Positions 1 to 10,119 of a stretch of 64,000 nt of DNA are shown in pieces. This DNA is from Polytrichum commune (Eukaryota > Streptophyta > Polytrichopsida > Polytrichales > Polytrichaceae): contig OX485804.1 of NCBI GenBank assembly GCA_950295325.1, positions 2,108,001 to 2,172,000 on the forward strand, read 5' to 3'. The position numbers were made by a program, and so were the translations under genes. How positions within the stretch are numbered: position 1 is the first letter of the stretch; each line of letters opens with the position of its first letter. Under the pieces are notes generated by a model. It searched no databases. It worked only from the letters and a program-made list of their open reading frames with translations, and was not told the origin of the DNA.

Positions 1-1320
1 TCACCTGCAGCAAGGCTAACTTCCTTTGTGATCGAAACACTATCCACTCAACAGTAATGTCGTATTTACTAGCATACCATCCCCTGCATAAAGAGCACTT
101 TCTCAAAAACAACAAGCTGTGTAAGTGGCATTCTGACACACAAACAAATTGATTGTCGGCTATTCATCTCCAAGTTAAATAAACATACATGATGCAAGTA
201 TAATCCGCTTTTCACAACGGGCTCTTGAAGTTGGATACGACTTCAAAGCTACTGCTTCAAGTTTATACGGACAGGAAATATCGAACTACTGAAATTCGGG
301 GGTCGGCATGCTCCAAGCATCTTGTAGAAGCCTTACTACATTACATAGCAAGGCAATGTTCAATATAACGTAATATGCATTAGCTTTTGAAAGCAAGGCG
401 GCCTCAAGATGAGATTACTTGCAACAAGACGCCAAACCACATACGGGGAAGCAATGCATACAATTCATCAATTAGATATATTACTATAATGTGTGCAATA
501 ATGATAATTTTGCTCAACTCAACCAATGAACCTACACCAAGCCGATATTGCAGTGGACTCGCCAGTCCGGAAAAATCCATGGTAGAACAGCTTCAACCAT
601 GATAACCTGATTTAGTAGCGTCGCAAGAAATTAACGAGTCATAGAAATCGATACACTCCTAATCCAAATTCTAAAAATAGTGCGGAAGTGGAATTTGCAC
701 AAATCACAAGCGCCCACCAGGATGAGTTCAGGAAATCCTGTAGCCTGATGTGCTAAGTGCTATCTTTATTTAAGAAATTGGTGAAATGCACATGCTGCAT
801 CCACCAGAAAGATGACATGTACAAATATGAGCACCGGAACCGGTCAAGTGTTGTTATCAACCTCGAAGGCAGGTCATTACTGCCGTCGAATCGCCAGTAC
901 CAAGACTTTCATGGTAAAACTCACTCATCAACCATGATGACCTGATGTTAGTAGCAATCCAAGGTGAACAAGTCATAGATCAAAATAGATCCTTCAACAA
1001 GAGTGCAAAATTGATAAACATTTCGAATTCCTTAAATATAAACAGAAAAGTAGACACGATGCAGCTCTGTGCAGGCCGTAAAGCCAGGAGGAGAGGGCAT
1101 GGCAGAGGTGCACCAACACTGAAGCCAAAAGGCATCGAGTGCTTACATGATGGCACATACCAGCGGCCCATAGCTTAACACAAAGTGCAAGCCCTCACGT
1201 ACCCTAGCAGCCCCTTGGAGCGCACTTGCCCACCAAAGAGCTTACCTCAGTAATCGAATCAGGAACCACGAACACATCCATTCAGTTTTTTCCTTCAGCT
1301 CCGCCCCAGTGTCTCAACAC
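1..1320. other. 3' flank of RPL3, no gene seen
   Basis: No open frame here looks coding. The first few hundred bases downstream of the RPL3 stop (below 1321 on the minus strand) must hold its 3' UTR and polyadenylation site, but I could not place the site. A diverged direct repeat of about 100 bp occurs at 553-655 and 886-990; both copies share a cgccagt motif, then catggta, then a caaccatga-acctgat block. Confidence 0.5.
553..990. repeat. diverged direct repeat (553-655 and 886-990)
   Basis: Two segments of about 100 bp lie some 334 bp apart in the same orientation. Each contains a cgccagt motif, a catggta motif, an accatga-acctgat block and a gtcatag motif in the same order. The intervening 230 bp shows no obvious terminal inverted repeats, so this looks like an old local duplication rather than a transposon. 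Confidence 0.45.
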
Positions 1321-2499
1321 TTAAGCTGCCGCCTTAACTCTGCCATACACCTTAGCCTTCTCCAAGGTAGTCTGGAAGCGACCATGTCCAAACTTCGAAG
1401 ATGTATCAATAAACTTGAGCTTGATGTCCTCCAAGGCGCTTCGAGATGTCTGCTTGTACAGAGACTGACGAAGAGTAATAACTCTCTTCTTGGGTCCCAT
1501 GACACATCCCTTCAAAACCAAGTAGTCATCCTTCACGATACCGTAGTGAGCAAAACCACCCATAGGAGTGATTTCCTTCTCCGTCACATCAAACTCCGTT
1601 GAGGCAGAGAAAGAAGCCTTATCAGCAACCTTCCCAATCTTATACACCTTCTTGTTCATCTCAGTTCGGTGATGGTATCCGTTCTGTCCAGCTCTTGCAA
1701 CTGTGAAGGAAACCCTAGCCGGATGCCATGCTCCGATACATGCCACCTTACGCAACCCTCTATGGGTCTTCCTTGGCAGACGAGTAACTCCCCACCGAGT
1801 AACCACACCTTCGTATCCATGTCCCCTGGTGACTCCAATGATATCGATCATCTCATCCTTCTGGAAGACACTGTCCACAGGCACATGCTTCTCAAAAAGC
1901 TTGTAACCAAAATCAACCTTCTGCGCAATGGTACCTCCGTTAACTTGGATCTCCACCAAGTGTGCTTTCTTCTGCTTAATCCCTTTCAGCTTCCGGACCT
2001 GCGTGTGGGCCAGCACGCGAATCACAGTCGCATACTTCTTCATCCTCTCCAGATCGGATTCCACATCCTTCTTCCCCTCGTCGGTCTCATACCTCTTGGT
2101 GTACTTCGAGAACGCCTTCTTCTTCGACTTGTACCAATTCCTGTAGAACCTCCTCTTCACCTCATCGCTCAAGTGTTGTGCCCAGACGGTGTTCAGCGAA
2201 CGCAAGCCGCGAGGAGTCTTCACATACGCTACTAGACCAACTACAACCATCGGCGGAGTCTCCACGATTGTCACAGCCTCGCAGGTTTCCTTCTTGTGTA
2301 GCTTGGAACCTGGCTTCTCGACCTCGCGAACGATGTGTGTCATGCCAGCCTTGTAGCCTAGGAAGGCCGTCAGGCTGCATGGCTTCCTTGCGTCGTCGGC
2401 AGGGAAGGTCTTCACCTTTCCTCTATGACGTTTCGCCCTCTTCCTGGGCAAGAACCCCAGCGACCCATGTCGCGGATGCTCAAACTTCCGATGCGACAT
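1321..2499 (-). CDS. RPL3: 60S ribosomal protein L3 (uL3)
   Basis: Encodes 392 residues of cytosolic uL3, which binds 28S rRNA in the large subunit and reaches toward the peptidyl-transferase centre. The frame opens further upstream to 2574, but I start at the ATG at 2499 because it gives the canonical plant N-terminus [20 protein letters not shown]; the extra 25 residues are leader sequence. Landmarks include [12 protein letters not shown] near residue 50, the GAWHPARV segment near residue 245 (the His methylated in animal L3), the basic [12 protein letters not shown] stretch before it, and the GHGRFQT C-terminal motif. The length fits plant L3 (about 389). The frame is unbroken and GC-richer than its surroundings. 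There is no intron, although RPL3 genes of flowering plants are split, so a retrogene origin is possible; the telo-box leader argues for an active gene. Confidence 0.97.
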   Translation of the reverse strand: MSHRKFEHPRHGSLGFLPRKRAKRHRGKVKTFPADDARKPCSLTAFLGYKAGMTHIVREVEKPGSKLHKKETCEAVTIVETPPMVVVGLVAYVKTPRGLRSLNTVWAQHLSDEVKRRFYRNWYKSKKKAFSKYTKRYETDEGKKDVESDLERMKKYATVIRVLAHTQVRKLKGIKQKKAHLVEIQVNGGTIAQKVDFGYKLFEKHVPVDSVFQKDEMIDIIGVTRGHGYEGVVTRWGVTRLPRKTHRGLRKVACIGAWHPARVSFTVARAGQNGYHHRTEMNKKVYKIGKVADKASFSASTEFDVTEKEITPMGGFAHYGIVKDDYLVLKGCVMGPKKRVITLRQSLYKQTSRSALEDIKLKFIDTSSKFGHGRFQTTLEKAKVYGRVKAAA

Positions 2500-2761
2500 G
2501 ACGGCAGAGCTCGGCAACAGCAAATATGTGTCGAGAGAACTAGATGGTGATGGCGCTGCGAACAGAGCACACACGGAAAGAGATCTAAGGAGATTGAAAC
2601 CCTAGGGGATATGGTGTTGGTGAAACCCTAGAACCGCAGCCGCCGCTGCCGCGACAGAGGGAGAAGATGAGGGTTTGGCGTCGAGCCCTAATAGATGAAA
2701 CAAGATGCATCCGTTCTTTTGTTTCATCCGTTCGGCTCCTCCATCCGGTTATATCACATCA
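2500..2761 (-). promoter_or_regulatory. RPL3 leader/promoter with telo-box motifs
   Basis: On the minus strand this interval has two copies of CTAGGGTTTC (plus-strand positions 2596-2605 and 2622-2631) and a further TTAGGGCTC near 2685. Such telo boxes are typical of plant ribosomal-protein gene promoters near the transcription start. The stretch is pyrimidine-rich and much GC-richer than the DNA beyond it. The start site was not resolved. The MULE-like element beginning at 2762 sits only about 260 bp from the ATG, so it bounds the native proximal promoter. Confidence 0.65.
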
Positions 2762-4635
2762 TTTCCATATTTTATTGCATATGCCCCCTTCCCACTTGAC
2801 TTTAGCTAAGCCTAAAAGTTGGTTCTAAAAACACGGCGTTCGCACCATCGACACTATCTTGTCCCGAGCCTAGTTGGCAAATGATGTGGCATGGTTTAAA
2901 AGTGGAGGTTTTAAGGCTCAAGCACCAACCCTCCTATGAATAAAGGACTTTTAAAAGTGTCACCTCCCGCCCTTGTGATTGGCTGCTTTAAGTCTTAGCT
3001 AAGAGGACATGAGAAGCTTCATTAACAAAAAAACCGATGGTAAGATAGATGAGTACCGTAGTTTACTAGCAGGTTAGGCAACTTGCTGCCTAATATTTAA
3101 TTAAAGTTCAAAAAGTAGGTTCGGCACCTTAAAATAGTATATTCATATTTTCAGCAATTTTCTCTTTTAATTTTTAAAAATTCGGCTTACATTCATTTTT
3201 AATTTTCTATTTCAACTTATATCTTGTACATCTCTCTTGCATTGAATGACAAGTAAGATGTGAGTGAAGAGTTGTGAATGCTTTGTGCTTTATGCAAGTA
3301 GAGTGGAGTTGTGTTCAACAATGCATATGGGATATGTAAACTTTGAGGTGAAGCACCTAGTTAGACGTCATTTTTATAGCACGCATAACTTTTGCATAGA
3401 GTCTTCAAATGACATAAAATTTGTTGGAGGTGAAATATTACTTGATTTCTAAACTTTTCTTAGACCAACAAAATTCCAAAAAAGTTGATCTTCTATGCAC
3501 AAATGAGCTCCAAAAAACTGTTATGAACGCATTTTAATTTTTTGATCTTTACACGGCTGCAATGTTTTGTCCATATCTTTTGCATAAAGACTTATTTTGA
3601 CACAAAACTTGTTGGAGGTGGAAGAAGGATTGATTTCTCAACTTTTGTTAGTTGGACAAAATTCTATAAAACTTCATCTTCTATGCTCAATTGGACTCCA
3701 AAAATTTGTGTACAACACATTTGAAAAGCCTCGCCTAGAGTCTTGTACTTCTTAACCCATATTCTTTGTGGACTAATGTACGTGAGCTTGATTACAAAAG
3801 GAGCACCTTCTCTCCTTCAAAATTCACATATGCTTCCATTGTAAGTAAAACTCTAGTGAGAAGTAAAAATTTCTTACTTTTAGGCAATTTTGAAAAATAA
3901 TTAATTTTATATTCGGCAAAAAATGCCAATAATATTCCAAAATTTTAGGCATCTAATTTTGGAATTATTTTGTGCCGAACCTGCTATTAAACTACGGTAG
4001 TAAGGCATTTGGGGATGGGACAAAAACTATCTAACATTCATTGCATGGTACTAGATAAAACAATGAACATGTGTGAAAACTACTTAACTAAAACCTACTC
4101 GACAATCTCTGGAGCAAGTTCTTGGAGGTGCATTGAGATAGCTGAATGCCTCCACTATAACCAAGAGAGTTTTACTCTGTTTTTAGGAAAGACTTTGGTT
4201 ATTTGGTAGTGTCGATAGTTTAGTTTAAAAACTATGCAACATGTTCATTGTTTTATCTACCAAGTAATGACATGTTGCAATGTTTTTGAAGCAAGGCCAA
4301 TGCCTAACTACTATCTACCTTACCATCAATTTTTGTTACTGGAATTAGGCCCCCATAGCTAAAAATGAAAGCAACCAATCATAAGGGCTACATGTGACAC
4401 TTTTGAAGGTCCTACATTCTTGCCTCATATCCAGATACCGATGGGAGGGTTGGGGGCTAAGACTTGGAACATCATTTTTTAAAGCATGCCACATCTTTTA
4501 CCAACTAAGCTCAGGCTAGATAGCAATGATGGTGTGGAAGCCATGTTTTTAATATGGATTTTTAGGGTAAGTGAGGTTACGCTAAAATCAAAAGGGATGG
4601 GGCATAATAGAGAAGGTGTTGCTAATGATTTTAAG
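2762..4635. mobile_element. MULE-like fold-back element with nested insertion
   Basis: The 9-bp repeat ATCACATCA lies at 2753-2761 and again at 4636-4644, the target duplication length of Mutator-like elements. Between them the left arm (2762-3055 resuming at 4000-4095) is a diverged inverted copy of the right arm (about 4215-4635). Matching landmarks include ccaaccctcc, aaaagtgtcac, the cattgtgattggctgcttt-like block and agataaaacaatgaacatg. Removing the nested MITE leaves about 930 bp, nearly all of it hairpin arms. The outermost 25-30 bp match poorly, so the exact ends rest mainly on the target duplication. There is no transposase; it is non-autonomous. Confidence 0.65.
3056..3997 (+). mobile_element. 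TA-flanked MITE, copy 1 (942 bp)
   Basis: The termini are inverted repeats of about 25 bp beginning CCGTAGTTTA and containing TAGCAGGTT-GGCA, with two mismatches. A TA flanks each side (3054-3055, 3998-3999), as for Tc1/mariner-type insertion. It interrupts the left arm of the surrounding fold-back element, whose homology to its other arm resumes directly after the TA. A 60-codon frame at 3542-3724 is identical in the copy at 16664-17510, but this reflects recent copying, not evidence of coding. No transposase is present. Confidence 0.75.
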
Positions 4636-4644
4636 ATCACATCA

Positions 4645-5039
4645 ATATGGTGCCATAATTTAGTTTTTAGGGTTTTTAAAATCTATTTAGAATCATTATA
4701 CTTTTAGATATTGTGATGAATATATGCAATTAAAATATAGTCTAAAATTTCAAGATTATATTAATAAATGATATACACTTTGATGTAAAAAATCCATAGA
4801 ATACAAATAATTTTCAATTAAAACAATTATAAATTACACATAGAGTAATGTATCAATAAAGAAACATGTTGGACCATTTAACTTTAAAATTTTATTGTAA
4901 ACAACCATCTTTTCATTTTGGAATGGGATCATCACCATTGACAAGAAAATGTCATGATGAACAAAACAATACCTAATGTAACTTCATACCACCTTCCTAT
5001 TGGATGAGTTTGCCTTCAAGACTCACTCCATAAGCCAAG
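4645..5039. other. AT-rich DNA, nothing recognised
   Basis: No coding frame, terminal repeat or RNA gene seen between the MULE-like element and the solo LTR. Confidence 0.5.
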
Positions 5040-5044
5040 TATAG

Positions 5045-5443
5045 TGTTAATATAATGGATAAACACCTAAGCAACCTAGGTTAACCGTCATCTAGCATGG
5101 AAAGTTAATCAGTATTAATTAGTTCTACGTGGGCATTAGCCACCTTAAGTAAAGTGGCGGTCGCCGGTAGGAGGCCGTGCACACAAGTCCAAGGTATCTC
5201 AACTTATGAGCAAACAATTAGTTAAGGGCCTTGGTCTTGGTGTAGGAGACCAAGGCCGAGCTAGAATATTCCCACCGAGGTAGCTAGTCCACGGTGTAAC
5301 CAGGTGCCGACACTTGGACCTAGTCCAAGTGTCGAGCCAAATTGTATATAAAAGGTAGTTCCCCCTTTATCAAGATAGTTCAAGAGTTTGAATTAGCACC
5401 GTTACTCTGTTTCATTATGCACTTGGTTTCCTCACTCTTAACA
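5045..5443 (+). mobile_element. solo LTR of an LTR retrotransposon
   Basis: This 399-bp segment starts TGTTAA and ends TTAACA and is flanked by the 5-bp duplication TATAG at 5040-5044 and 5444-5448. It has a TATATAAAA box at 5345-5353 about 90 bp before its right end, as expected for the U3/R junction. GC content is higher than its flanks. No second LTR or internal gag/pol sequence lies beside it, so it is most simply a solo LTR left by LTR-LTR recombination. Copia versus Gypsy cannot be decided. Confidence 0.75.
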
Positions 5444-5448
5444 TATAG

Positions 5449-6476
5449 CCTTTTAGGAAGTTAATGCCCATATAATGCATTGCCCTAGCCGCCGCTAGAA
5501 CAACGGCCATCCTATAATTCATACTCCGCAAAGAATTTCTCACAATTATCCACCTCCCACTTAACAGACCCCACGCAAATTTGACTCCTCGCAAGTCGCT
5601 CCCTCTGTCGCTCCCAGAAACTAAAAGCACCGATATAAAAAATATTCAAACTTCTTACCTCCCTCCCTAGAGTGCTCTCCATGACCGGTACAATGTTGTA
5701 CTCGAGTGCCCTATCCAATCTGGCATTTTTTTTAATTTTTGCATTAGTAAGAAATGATTTCTTATTGTAGGTGGAGAGCTGACATAAGTTTTAGATTAAA
5801 TTTTTTGATTACGTTTCCTAAATATTTTTATTAAAAAATGTTGCAAAGTAAAACATAACATTCTATTCTCCAAAATGTTTTCAATTTTATCCTACAATGT
5901 CATACTTAAGATTGTACCAAAAAATATGAATAATTTTCTCATTTTGTGCTTAATTTGATAACTATGATACATATTGTTTTTTAATTTATTTTTTTACATG
6001 TGAAGTCATATGTTTTATATAAGTCATAAAATTTTCAAAGTTTTTTGTGAGGATTTTAAATTATTATAAAAAAATTAAGAGAAAATCATGTCAAATATGA
6101 AACATTATATAAAAACATTATTTTTTTTCCAATAAGTATATATTATAATGAAATTTAAATTATTGAGACATTCTATATATGGAAAAATGCTTATGCCCCC
6201 TACAATTTCAAATTACAATAAATTTTTAATTTTGGAATTTGTAAAATTTTCAAAAAAATAGATTCTAGATTGTATTACCTCAAATGCAAATCACATTATT
6301 TTTAAGACCAAATTTGACTTTTATAAGTGAAAAATAAATTCAACATATTACAAAATACAAAACATGCAATGCCATATTTTTAGTTGGAATTTCATGAAAT
6401 TAGACAATATTTTAAATAGATTAAATTTAAACAATGAAAATCATGCTTTGAATAAATATTAATACGATACAATCTA
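5449..6476. other. AT-rich DNA, no convincing gene
   Basis: The 68-codon minus frame at 5512-5718 is open, but I see no start context, splice partner or known motif for it. From 5730 onward the sequence is very AT-rich with long A and T runs. Confidence 0.45.
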
Positions 6477-6802
6477 TTACCTTAAATGCGGTGTGTTGGT
6501 GTCACCCCCTTTATTGGCATAATTGGATAGTCCATGTCCTCTGCATGCTATAATCTTCTTTGTCCAACCTTTTCGAATAACTGCTCGGAGACGATGCAGC
6601 TCTTCTGCGCGCACCTCATGAAGCGAGTTTGTTCGTAAGTAGTTGGAGATTTGACAGTCAAACCTCCAGTCCTTTGTGAATAGCTTCATATTCATGTCAA
6701 ACTCCTGCAACACATATGATACATTCTCATAAGAAGATATCATCCATGCGATGCGCTCCACATCATACGATGTCAGCCGTAGTACAACGAACTGCATCAT
6801 GT
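6477..6802 (-). pseudogene. unidentified coding-like fragment, left of CACTA
   Basis: A 107-codon minus frame of balanced composition (motifs YDVERIAWMISSYENV and LHEVRAEELHRLR). It abuts the CACTA element exactly: the TGT target duplication lies at its upstream edge. With the CACTA removed it would follow the frame at 8066-8258 by one shifted frame, so the two are probably parts of one decayed gene or transposon ORF. I do not recognise the protein. It may belong to the dead transposon whose transposase lies at 8361-9131. Confidence 0.35.
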
Positions 6803-7040
6803 CACTACAAGAGTTTATATAACCTATTTGACAAAAATGTGACGAAATTCTGTTAATTTGGGTGTCATATAGGGCACATTGATTCGGTCATACAATTAAC
6901 AGAGTTCTGTCAATTTCTTTGTCATCTGGGACAATTATACACGTAGGATTCCATTTACTCCGGCCCCCTTGCCATGTTGGATTCTCTTTACCTCGTCATT
7001 TACCCATGGTGATGTGGTTTAATGTCCAAGTTATACTAGT

Positions 7041-7242
7041 AAAAAAATCTTAAATTAGTAATCCACCCTCGCATTCGGGGCCTACTCACATAGGTCTAAG
7101 GGCGAAAGACCACCTCACCTAACCTAGGCTAAAGGACAAAGCCACCTACCTACCCTAGGCGAAGTCAAAGATGAGGGGTCAAGGGGATCGAACTTTGAAC
7201 CTCTTGGCTATAGTGTGAAGGCCTTAGTCACTAAGCCACCAC
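7041..7242 (-). mobile_element. tRNA-derived SINE
   Basis: Read on the minus strand, it begins GGTGGCTTAGTGACTAAGG, with an A box TGGCTTAGTGAC (plus 7227-7238) and a B-box-like AGTTCGATCC (plus 7185-7194) spaced as in tRNAs. A tRNA-unrelated body follows, ending in a T-run (A-run at 7041-7047 on the plus strand), as in Au-type plant SINEs. It is GC-richer than the CACTA element it is nested in. I could not define a target duplication. Confidence 0.6.
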
Positions 7243-7477
7243 TCATTACATGATATAGGCCAAGTATGTAAGAGTTTTGTATGAAGAAGCCATAAGACTT
7301 ATAAACTTATGTATATATATTTTTTAATTAGTGAAAGTAAAAACAAGCATAGAATTAATGTATTTATTGTTTTTAATTAGAACGTATTGTATTTGTATTA
7401 AAAACAATTTACAAAAATACTCCTAAACATTATTACAATAATTATTGTAATTATTTTAACTACATTAATTACAATAA

Positions 7478-7750
7478 TTTCAGTATTTTACTGAAAATAG
7501 CAAATTTCAATATTTACTTAAATTAGCAAATTTCAGTATTTACCTAAATTAGCAAATTTCAATATTTACTTAAATTAGCAAATTTCAATATTTACTTAAA
7601 TTAGCAAATTTCAGTATTTACTTAAATTAACAAATTTCAGTATTTAGTTAAATTGGTAATTTCCCCATTTACTTAAATTGGTAATTTCAGTATTTACTCA
7701 AAAGGGTAATTTCAGTATTTACTTGCATTGGTAATTTCAGTATTTACATT
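7478..7750. repeat. 26-bp AT-rich minisatellite, about 10 units
   Basis: A unit of the form tttcaatatttacttaaatt plus agcaaa is repeated head to tail. Early units are nearly identical and carry agcaaa; later ones drift to tggtaa. It lies inside the CACTA element. Confidence 0.85.
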
Positions 7751-8065
7751 AATTAATTAAATTAGTTATTATATTAATTATAGTAAATACATTATTTATA
7801 TTAATTACTTATACTAGTAATTACAATAATTAAAAATCTTTTGTAACACCTTTTGTAACACCTTTTGTTGTTAATAAATATGAGACACATGCTCAGGTGA
7901 AGGGAATAAGTTAAACGTGAAATATATAAATCTGATGACAGAAAATTGACACAAATTTTGAATAATGTCCGAATTGACAAAAACTCATAGCTTTGAGCTG
8001 ATTTTGTCACTTCGGATATTTTAGTGTCACATTTTTGTCAATTATACACCCATTTCCTTGTAGTG

Positions 8066-8258
8066 TGTGGGCAACATTATCATGTGTCTTCTTTGAGACA
8101 CTCCCCAATGTCGGGAGCAACTTCAGTAAAGCGCCGCGGTCCACCAAATGATGTTCAAAACAAACCCAATGACATGCAAAATTACTACAAAATTCAGAGA
8201 CATATGCAAGGAGGGTATCATTGACAATAGTTTCCCCATTACAGTTTGTCCTCTCCAT
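8066..8258 (-). pseudogene. unidentified coding-like fragment, right of CACTA
   Basis: Minus-strand frame with motifs LLAYVSEFCSNFACHW and VDRGALLKLLPTLGS, running directly into the TGT duplication of the CACTA element. It lies downstream of, and on the same strand as, the dead transposase at 8361-9131. A possible splice acceptor (ttacag) occurs about 50 bp upstream. I do not recognise it, and it does not resemble the rest of a DDE domain. Confidence 0.3.
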
Positions 8259-8360
8259 TGCAGGGCATGAAGGATTAAGTTCAGATTACCAAAAACCACA
8301 AATCCCTGTAATCCGCAACAAAAAATCATTTTAGAATGTGCGCTTCATTTATATTTTACC

Positions 8361-9131
8361 CTAAACTCCCCTAACTCCCAATGTTCTTCTATTATTCATA
8401 TTCACAACAAAATGAGTTTCATCGATATTTTCCATTAGATTTTCTTCGAATGCACCACTCAAAAATCCCCTATGTATCACACCTAAATGAAATACAGTAT
8501 GCATTTCAATTTCATGTTTTTTTTTCTGGACTACATGTTAAACGCCCAGTTTGTGATAAAGAACAACATTATATACAAACATGAATTGCTGGAGCCAACT
8601 ATTGGTCAACTTTTCAATAAGCAGAACATTGTCCTCTAGATCACGAGAGAAGATTGTATAAGGTGAGGTGGGATCCAGTAAAGATGTTATAGCTAACTCG
8701 ATGAAAAGGCGTGCTGAAAACTTAACTCCAAATTTTCTTAAACGCTCAAATGCATCAAGCAATATAGGGTATAACCATTGTACCCATTCTGAGCGTTGAT
8801 GTCCACGACCTGAGGTAGCTTTTGTACGAAGTTGCTTTAGCCCTCCTGATCAGCCCCTGCTGCAAGAAATTGGTGAAGATTCGATTTCTTGCTCGCCTTT
8901 GTTGCAAAATTTGTCTCTTTATGCCCACCAACGAGAAGCACGTACAAGATTTGCACTTCTTTGTCCTCGAAAATGCTCTAAAAATTTGGTAATCGTGCGG
9001 ACGTAGAGACCACGATGTCCATGTACTGATTCATCTTGTACCATCCATGTGATTATTCGTTTTCTTGTGGCGATAGTGGAAACCTGTTGAAGATGGCTGG
9101 GAGGAGTAGCGACAACATGGACGGTTGTCAT
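8361..9131 (-). pseudogene. dead DDE transposase, N-terminal part
   Basis: One frame of 257 codons holds together across the interval except for three internal stops (after SRWWA, after ISCSRG and after YHKLGV). Landmarks in order are ANLVRASRWW, GRGHQRSEWVQWLYP, FERLRKFGVKFSARL, HLGVIHRGFLSGAFEENL and MENIDETHFVVNM; the D of IDETHF is the expected first catalytic aspartate. From memory this matches a transposase family best known to me from oomycete genomes. It begins just after a splice-acceptor-like ttttacag, and the rest of the DDE domain is missing. The element is clearly inactive. Family assignment is by recall only. Confidence 0.6.
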
Positions 9132-9139
9132 AGCTGTAA

Positions 9140-9880
9140 AAATGACAATAATGAGATAAGATTCAAAAGTTACAACCTTGCAATAAGATTACATGTCATT
9201 GTGCCAACCATTCATGAGCTCGAATCGACATTGTTAAGTTAAAGGCAAAGATAACAAAGGTAAAATAACAAAGGCCGAACAATTTGGACCAGAATTACAC
9301 TATGGACAAATAATAAATAGAAGTTTATTTTGAACTCCAGACTAATATATTCGACCTTACCGTAGAAACATTAAAGTACAAATACAATAAAAAAAACCGA
9401 ACACTTGGTAGCAAAATTCAGCCAATTGCTTGTGAGTAACCTACAATCCAAAACCTACTGACAACTTCTATTAGAGAACCAATGCAAATCCTAATGAAAT
9501 CGTAGCACTTGTAAATTAATCCTATAGAAACTAAATCCTTGCTATGGAACTCCGGCCAGAACTGCAGTGGTTTCGATTGAACCAATCAGTCTGGCACTCG
9601 TAACCTAGAAACCAAAACTTACAAACAACATACATGGCAGAACCATTGCAACAGAGTCGCAGCAGCACTCGTATACTAAGCCCTTAGAAACAAAATTCTT
9701 CCTCTGAAATGAAATGAAATGAAACGACAATGAGCCAATCGCTCGCAGATTGCTGGAAGACTCCTACTGCAAATTCGTAGCACTAAATTCAGAACTCAAT
9801 GGCGAACATTGTCGCATTGTCGCGTTATACACAGTAACTTAGTCGAGCACTACCTATTCAATAAATTAACTAAAATGAAA
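9140..9880. other. no gene seen
   Basis: On the minus strand there are diverged repeats of a ggttacgagtgcca-like segment. No frame looks coding. Confidence 0.4.
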
Positions 9881-9888
9881 TAACTCAC

Positions 9889-10117
9889 ATCATTTCTTCC
9901 TTTTGCTGTCTTCTTGATCTCTGCAACGAGTTTCTTCTCCTGCACCACAAAGTTTGAAAAATCAGGTGTTGGTCTTTTGCAAACTAGAAATTATGCAACC
10001 AGATCTTTGTGCAATGAAACAATAGAGCGTAAAGACTAGTCTTCAGTGGGTAGATGAATAACAACATCAACTTACCTCTTATTGCAAGGATCCAATTTCT
10101 CTCTCAATTTCTGAACA
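9889..10117 (-). pseudogene. two-exon fragment of an ESCRT-III VPS2 (CHMP2) gene
   Basis: Two minus-strand exon-like pieces splice together. The first (10076 to about 10117) reads EIEREIGSLQ, then a stop (TAA) and E, followed by a GTAAGT donor. The second (9889-9939) follows a tgtggtgcag acceptor and reads EKKLVAEIKKTAKGRND, then a GTGAGT donor. Joined, they match the N-terminal coiled helix of VPS2/CHMP2, an ESCRT-III subunit of endosomal sorting, which in the family continues with a residue where the stop now stands. I found neither the start exon nor the downstream exons, so this is a captured or decayed fragment. It lies next to a dead transposase on the same strand. Confidence 0.55.
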
Positions 10118-10119
10118 TA

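Larger units (their letters stand above)
6803..8065. mobile_element. non-autonomous CACTA (En/Spm) element
   Basis: The ends are CACTACAAG and CTTGTAGTG, flanked by the 3-bp duplication TGT (6800-6802 and 8066-8068), the diagnostic CACTA arrangement. The subterminal motif TTGACAAAAATGTGAC occurs inverted near both ends (6828-6843 and 8026-8041). The 1,263-bp body encodes no transposase. It contains a minus-strand tRNA-derived SINE (7041-7242) and a 26-bp minisatellite (7478-7750). Confidence 0.85.

Noticed and set aside
1669-2235. 188-codon plus-strand frame over RPL3
   Set aside because: Antisense shadow of the conserved RPL3 frame with no independent support.
2500-2574. N-terminal extension of the RPL3 frame (25 codons)
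   Set aside because: L3 proteins start [12 protein letters not shown]; the extension is low-complexity and matches leader sequence.
3542-3724. 60-codon frame identical at 16937-17119
   Set aside because: Identity is explained by recent copying of the MITE; the frame lacks protein features.
7478-7750. Repeat array considered as CRISPR or centromeric satellite
   Set aside because: No spacers between units and only about ten 26-bp copies in a plant CACTA element; an ordinary minisatellite.
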